Positions 6,201 through 8,915 of a DNA stretch of 8,915 nucleotides are shown here, in pieces (position 1 is the stretch's first letter; each line of letters begins with the position of its first letter). The translations under genes and the position numbers were made by a program. The stretch comes from an uncultured Bacteroidales bacterium (GTDB taxonomy: Bacteria > Bacteroidota > Bacteroidia > Bacteroidales > UBA932). The notes below the pieces were generated by a model, which made no database searches, was not told where the DNA came from, and saw only the letters and a list, made by a program, of their open reading frames with translations. The stretch is taken from contig CAMKTW010000059.1 in the NCBI GenBank assembly GCA_946415795.1, positions 1 through 8,915 on the forward strand, read 5' to 3'.

Positions 6201-6887
6201 CTCTATATGGCGGGCTTTGAGGTGCGCGATGTCCACACCACCGACCTCACCAGCGGCCGCGAAGACCTCTCCGGCGTGCAGATGATTGTGTTTGTGGGCG
6301 GATTCTCCAACGCCGACACCCTGGGCAGTGCCAAGGGGTGGGCGGGGGCGCTGCTTTATAACGACAGGGCACGCGCTGCAATTGATGCTTTTTACGCGCG
6401 CGAGGATACCCTGAGCCTTGGTATCTGCAACGGCTGCCAGCTGATGGCAGAACTTGGCGTAGTTACACCCGATGACCGCGAGAACGCCCCCAAGATGGTT
6501 CACAACGACAGCCACAAGTTTGAAAGCTGCTTTGTGGGGGTAACCATAGAAGACTCTCCCGCAATTATGCTGAAATCCTTGAAGGGTTGTAAGCTGGGTA
6601 TCTGGGTGGCTCACGGAGAGGGCAAGTTCTCTTTCAATGCCGCAGGGCAGCAGAAAGTGGCAGTCCGTTACAATTATAAAGACTACCCCGGAAACCCCAA
6701 CGGCTCACCGGAGGGTGTGGCCGGTGTCTGCAGCCCCGACGGCCGCCATCTGGCAATGATGCCCCATCCTGAACGCTGCCTGCGTCCCTGGAACTGGCCG
6801 TGGTATCCGCGTGAAAAGCGCCACGATGCCGACACCCCCTGGCTGGATATGTTTGTCAACGCATACAACTGGCTTTCAAACAGGTAA
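3216..6887 (+). CDS. purL: Phosphoribosylformylglycinamidine (FGAM) synthase, single-chain type
   Basis: PurL converts FGAR + glutamine + ATP to FGAM, the fourth step of de novo purine synthesis, in the cytoplasm. At 1,223 residues it is the large fused form. The N-terminal PurS-like domain (about 1-150) includes FVGPRREMITPWSTTAVEIT (52-71). The two AIRS-like ATPase halves contain GFSQVNSEHCRHKIFNGTF (163-181), SLKAETHNFPTTVEPFNGAA (247-266), TGTGGEIRD (267-275), HDHGAGG (453-459), PIEGGLRGVSLSANWMWPTR (681-700), GINIPTGKDSMSM (723-735) and GHDVSAGGL (834-842). The C-terminal glutamine amidotransferase domain has GICNGCQLM (1069-1077, nucleophile Cys1071) and PHPER (1183-1187, His1184 and Glu1186). 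All key residues are present. The linker before the amidotransferase domain (about 940-975) looks roughly ten residues shorter than in relatives I know. The start may be ATG 3216 or ATG 3225; many homologues begin near ILFF, which fits the second. It is the first gene of a likely three-gene operon. Confidence 0.97.
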   Translation: MTQMKILFFRSDAGSVIAVQTVDNQPQKAIDALEWLFSCAKKTDEEKIEGWFVGPRREMITPWSTTAVEITQNMNISGVKRIEEYFPVKGEDAACDKMLQRLYNGLDQDIFKVNHTPDPIEYITDFEEYNRREGLALSPEEIKYLQDLSTKLGRSLTDSEVFGFSQVNSEHCRHKIFNGTFIIDGMEQPSSLFKLIKKTTQTNPNRVVSAYKDNCAFIEGPKLEMFHPKDGSQPSQFIMDEAETVISLKAETHNFPTTVEPFNGAATGTGGEIRDRMAGGKGSFPIAGTAVYMTSYPRFEEGRRAWEAFQERKWLYQTPQEILIKASNGASDFGNKFGQPIICGSLLTFEYGDGRGMYGYDKVIMQAGGVGYARKRDSIKETPGTGDAVVLLGGDNYRIGMGGGAVSSVATGEYANAIELNAVQRSNPEMQKRAYNAIRAIAEEKYNTIISVHDHGAGGHLNCLSELVEEVGGTIDISKLPIGDPTLSYKEIIGNESQERMGLVMKEHDADHLQKIAERERAPFYKIGTTTGEHNFTLKDSATGVAPIDLAIGDMMGSTPKTVMTGTTVEKTYPDVPAVGSYSPAGLEKVIKDILSLESVACKDWLTNKVDRSVTGLIACQQTAGEIQLPLNDVAVTAIGYDDNRGIATSIGHAPAAGLIDPAAGSRLTIAEALTNMVWAPIEGGLRGVSLSANWMWPTRNEGEDARLYKAVKGASDFAIALGINIPTGKDSMSMTQKYPSGEKVISPGTLIVSTVGQVSDITKTVHASFESVNSKIIYIPFDRKPRFALGGSAYAQVCSAVGRECPDIADPAYFAKCFEAVQTLVAQELIFAGHDVSAGGLVTALLESMFANEKGGLDINLGALDANVLFSEMPGVIVQAATPFVEDYLSMNGVAFYNIGRWQAERKLDIKYAGGELHLDIDAMRECWFNTSYLLDKRQTSGGCAQKRRDNFAHQPLRYIFPEKRVEKSGKGCRPVAAIIREKGSNGDREMAWALYMAGFEVRDVHTTDLTSGREDLSGVQMIVFVGGFSNADTLGSAKGWAGALLYNDRARAAIDAFYAREDTLSLGICNGCQLMAELGVVTPDDRENAPKMVHNDSHKFESCFVGVTIEDSPAIMLKSLKGCKLGIWVAHGEGKFSFNAAGQQKVAVRYNYKDYPGNPNGSPEGVAGVCSPDGRHLAMMPHPERCLRPWNWPWYPREKRHDADTPWLDMFVNAYNWLSNR

Positions 6888-6889
6888 TT

Positions 6890-7552
6890 ATGGAGCAGGT
6901 TATCTCCTTTCTGGAAGAGCTCGCCCAGCACAACTACAAAGAGTGGTTTGATGTTCACAAGGGCGAATATCTGCAGGCCAAGAACACAATCGCAGAGGTT
7001 GCCGTAGAGCTTATTTCCCGCATTGCGGCATTTGACCCCCGCATGAAGGGGCTCAGGGTGGACGATTGCACCTACCGCATTTATCGCGACATCCGTTTCT
7101 CTGCCGATAAGACACCTTACAAGACGCACATGGGAATATATGTATGCGCCGGCGGCAAAAAGAGCGGCCGCGCCGGTTACTATCTGCATATAGAGCCGGC
7201 TACCAACACATATTTCCTTTGCTCGGGGCTCTACAATCCCACAAAAGAGATGATTAAAAGCGTCCGGGAAGAGATAATGCTTTCCGGTGCGAAGTTCGAG
7301 GGGGCGGTCCGTGCGGCCAAGGGTTTCGCCATAGATTGGGTGGGCGCCCTTACCAGGCTCCCGCAGGGCTGGACGGAGGGTCCTCACAGCGATTATTACC
7401 GTCTCAAATCGTATATCCTCATAAAACCTATTACCCGTAAATATATTATGACCGACAAGCTTGCCCGCCGCGCAGCCCGCGATTTGAAGCCCACGTTCGC
7501 ATTTTGCGAAATGCTGAACCGCTGTGTGGATTACGTTCTGGACGGGGAATAA
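6890..7552 (+). CDS. DUF2461 family protein
   Basis: A 220-residue cytoplasmic protein of the DUF2461 family (TIGR02453), whose biochemical role is not established. Diagnostic blocks are FLEELAQHNYKEWFDVHKGEYLQAK (7-31), corresponding to the family's 'NN..WF..NK..Y' opening, the core RIYRDIRFSADKTPYKTHMG (63-82), GYYLHIEP (97-104) and the C-terminal DLKPTFAFCEMLNRCVDYV (198-216). No signal peptide or membrane segment is seen. Length is normal for the family. The ATG lies 2 bases after the purL stop, so translation is probably coupled and expression follows purL. Adjacency to purL is not by itself evidence of a role in purine synthesis, because small housekeeping genes are often carried in this way. 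Confidence 0.88.
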   Translation: MEQVISFLEELAQHNYKEWFDVHKGEYLQAKNTIAEVAVELISRIAAFDPRMKGLRVDDCTYRIYRDIRFSADKTPYKTHMGIYVCAGGKKSGRAGYYLHIEPATNTYFLCSGLYNPTKEMIKSVREEIMLSGAKFEGAVRAAKGFAIDWVGALTRLPQGWTEGPHSDYYRLKSYILIKPITRKYIMTDKLARRAARDLKPTFAFCEMLNRCVDYVLDGE

Positions 7553-7570
7553 AATAATCTGATTGCTACC

Positions 7571-8641
7571 ATGAAAAGAAGAGATTTTTTAAAGAGTACG
7601 GCCATGGCAACTGCCGCAGCTGTTGCAGCTCCCGCCTTGAGTGCTTGCAAAAGTGTATCCGACAAAGGTGTTGACGGCAGCATAGCCGCCAGGATGGACT
7701 ATCGCGACGACGGCACATTTACCCTGCTCCAGATTACCGACACACACTTCATATCCGGCGACCCCCGCTCGGATAAATGTATGGAGTGCGTCAAGGAGAC
7801 CCTTGCAGAAGTCCGTCCCGATTTGATTATCCACACCGGTGACATCCTGTTCGGCCGTCCGGAGATGGAGTCGATACGCGAGATACTGACCCCCGTCTCG
7901 GAGAGCGGTATCCCGTTCGCCGTCGCTCTGGGCAATCATGATGCAGAGTTCGGCTCCAGCAGAGAAGAGGTATATGCATTTATCCGCGGGATGAAGGGTT
8001 GCGTAAACCTGCCTCCCAAAGAGGGCGTTTACGGCTGCTCCAACGATGTTATAACCCTTGGCGGAGAGAAACCTGAAAGGGTGTTCTATCTGATGGATTC
8101 CGGCAACTCCGTGGAAATAAAGACCCGCGAAGACAAATTCTCTTATGACTATATCCGTGGCAGCCAGATAGGCTGGTATCGCGCCCACAGCGAGCGCTTC
8201 ACCGCAGCTAACGGTGGCGTGCCGGTGCCCTCAATGGCCTTTTTCCATATCCCTTTGCGGGAAACCGCAGAAGGCGTTGCGGCGGGCGCGCAGCTGGTCG
8301 GCAACAACTGCGAGTCAAGCTGTCCCTCCGACATCAACAGCGGCCTGCTGGCGCAATTCCTGGAGATGGGCGATGTAGAGGCGGTCGTGAACGGCCATGA
8401 GCATGACTGCGACTATGTGCTCAACTACGGCCCTATGTTCTACATCTACGGCCGCTGCACCGGTGGCGGAACAGTGTATTATAACTTAGGCGCAGAGGGT
8501 GCGCTGGGTACTCCCATACCGGGATGCCGTGTTTTCCAGTTTAAAAAAGGGGAGCCCGGCTTCCGCACATGGGTCCGTATCCTGGGCGGAGAGATCCAGC
8601 AGAAAATCTACTGCCACGACAATAAGATTGATCTGCTTTAA
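7571..8641 (+). CDS. Tat-type metallophosphoesterase, probable lipoprotein
   Basis: A 356-residue calcineurin-like metallophosphoesterase, closest in appearance to the Dcr2/purple-acid-phosphatase-like group often found in Bacteroidetes. Metal-ligand motifs are complete: DTH (Asp57, His59), HTGD (Asp91), GNHD (Asn122, His123), FFH (His226) and NGHEHDCD (His276, His278). The C-terminal block YGRCTGGGTVYYNLG (293-307) and the RVFQF and FRTWVRILGG strands (320-340) are also typical. The N-terminus MKRRDFLK matches the twin-arginine pattern RRxFLK, followed by an Ala-rich hydrophobic segment and LSAC (Cys26), a lipobox. It is therefore predicted to be exported folded and lipid-anchored. The mature part has many cysteines, including CMEC (70-73) and pairs near 144/156 and 247/251. 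The substrate is unknown. It follows the DUF2461 gene by 18 bases without an obvious promoter, so it is likely the last gene of the purL operon. Its stop overlaps the convergent gene by 4 bases. Confidence 0.88.
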   Translation: MKRRDFLKSTAMATAAAVAAPALSACKSVSDKGVDGSIAARMDYRDDGTFTLLQITDTHFISGDPRSDKCMECVKETLAEVRPDLIIHTGDILFGRPEMESIREILTPVSESGIPFAVALGNHDAEFGSSREEVYAFIRGMKGCVNLPPKEGVYGCSNDVITLGGEKPERVFYLMDSGNSVEIKTREDKFSYDYIRGSQIGWYRAHSERFTAANGGVPVPSMAFFHIPLRETAEGVAAGAQLVGNNCESSCPSDINSGLLAQFLEMGDVEAVVNGHEHDCDYVLNYGPMFYIYGRCTGGGTVYYNLGAEGALGTPIPGCRVFQFKKGEPGFRTWVRILGGEIQQKIYCHDNKIDLL

Positions 8642-8915
8642 ATCCCGAAGTATTCGCGGTAGCGGTCGTAGAGGTGGCCTGCCTGCAGATAGGCACTCTG
8701 CGGACTCATAAAGTGGCTGAACTCGAAGGTAATGGCCTTGTCGTAGCCGCAGCGCTTTGCCGCCTCAAGCTTCATTCTCAGCTTGTCAAACTTGATGGGG
8801 AAGAAGCGGATAGGCATATCGCGGTCAAAACTCTCCGCGTTGGTCCAGCATTGCATCCCGTAGCGGTCGGCCAGCTTCTTGTTCACCGAGAAGAAGGCGT
8901 CCAACTCGTCATAGT
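8638..8915 (-). CDS. C-terminal part of a DUF4434-like protein (runs off right edge)
   Basis: The last 91 codons of a minus-strand gene whose start lies beyond the window; the frame is open to base 8915 (visible protein begins YDELDAFFSVNKKLADRYG). The sequence contains CWTNAESFDRD (residues ~22-32 of the visible part), PIRFFPIKFDKLRMKLEAAKRCGYDKAITFEFSHFMSPQS and a final YDRYREYFGI. The order 'CW.N.E.F', then a helix that orders residues for subtraction ('RL..QL..A'), then 'I.FEF.HFMSP' matches the end of the TIM-barrel of DUF4434 proteins of Bacteroidetes, which are glycosidase-like but not biochemically defined to my knowledge. The assignment rests on motif memory over a short fragment. 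A TTG at 8904 could be read as a start but would cut the barrel. The stop codon overlaps the metallophosphoesterase stop by four bases. Confidence 0.6.
   Translation of the reverse strand, partial: YDELDAFFSVNKKLADRYGMQCWTNAESFDRDMPIRFFPIKFDKLRMKLEAAKRCGYDKAITFEFSHFMSPQSAYLQAGHLYDRYREYFGI

Noticed and set aside
1..8915. CRISPR array, mobile element, toxin-antitoxin or phage-defence system
   Set aside because: No spaced direct repeats, transposase, integrase, att-like repeats or paired small genes of that type were seen; gene content is mostly housekeeping.

Overview
The window looks like a chromosomal segment of a Bacteroidales bacterium. The evidence is: Bacteroidetes-type promoter elements (TAnnTTTG at about -7, sometimes TTTG further upstream), no clear Shine-Dalgarno sequences, a single-chain PurL of about 1,220 residues, and protein variants (FolC, CBM9-like, DUF2461, DUF4434) that I associate with this group. 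The fairly GC-rich coding sequence and the RRxFLK signal peptide would fit an Alistipes/Rikenellaceae-like organism, but that finer placement is a guess.

Layout, left to right. (1) 1-542, minus: 5' part of a pyruvate phosphate dikinase gene (ppdK) running off the left edge. Its last ~30 visible codons stop resembling PPDK and look like glutamate racemase. (2) 623-1282, plus: a cytoplasm-type CBM9-like carbohydrate-binding protein, divergent from ppdK across an 80-base AT-rich gap. (3) 1347-1820, plus: a small lipoprotein of unknown function behind a good Bacteroidetes promoter. (4) 1817-3175, minus: folC, convergent with the lipoprotein gene and overlapping it by 4 bases, with a GTG start. 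(5) 3216-6887, plus: purL, divergent from folC across 40 bases that hold two back-to-back -7 elements forming an inverted repeat. (6) 6890-7552: DUF2461 protein. (7) 7571-8641: a Tat-type, probably lipid-anchored metallophosphoesterase. Genes 5-7 are spaced 2 and 18 bases apart and look like one operon. (8) 8638-8915, minus: 3' end of a DUF4434-like gene, again overlapping its convergent neighbour by 4 bases.

How they fit together: PurL makes FGAM in purine synthesis. FolC makes the polyglutamylated folates that carry one-carbon units for two other purine steps and for thymidylate, so the shared folC/purL control region has a plausible metabolic logic. PPDK is central carbon metabolism. The CBM9-like, metallophosphoesterase and DUF4434-like genes have a glycan/phosphoester flavour common in Bacteroidetes, but no polysaccharide utilisation locus markers (SusC/SusD, sulfatases) are present.

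No gap exceeds 80 bases. I found no tRNA, rRNA, CRISPR array, insertion sequence or phage gene, and no convincing new multi-gene system. The items most worth a second look are the PPDK-to-racemase switch at the left edge, the symmetric folC/purL promoter region with a probable leaderless GTG start, and two glycine/cysteine- or proline-rich insertions in FolC.
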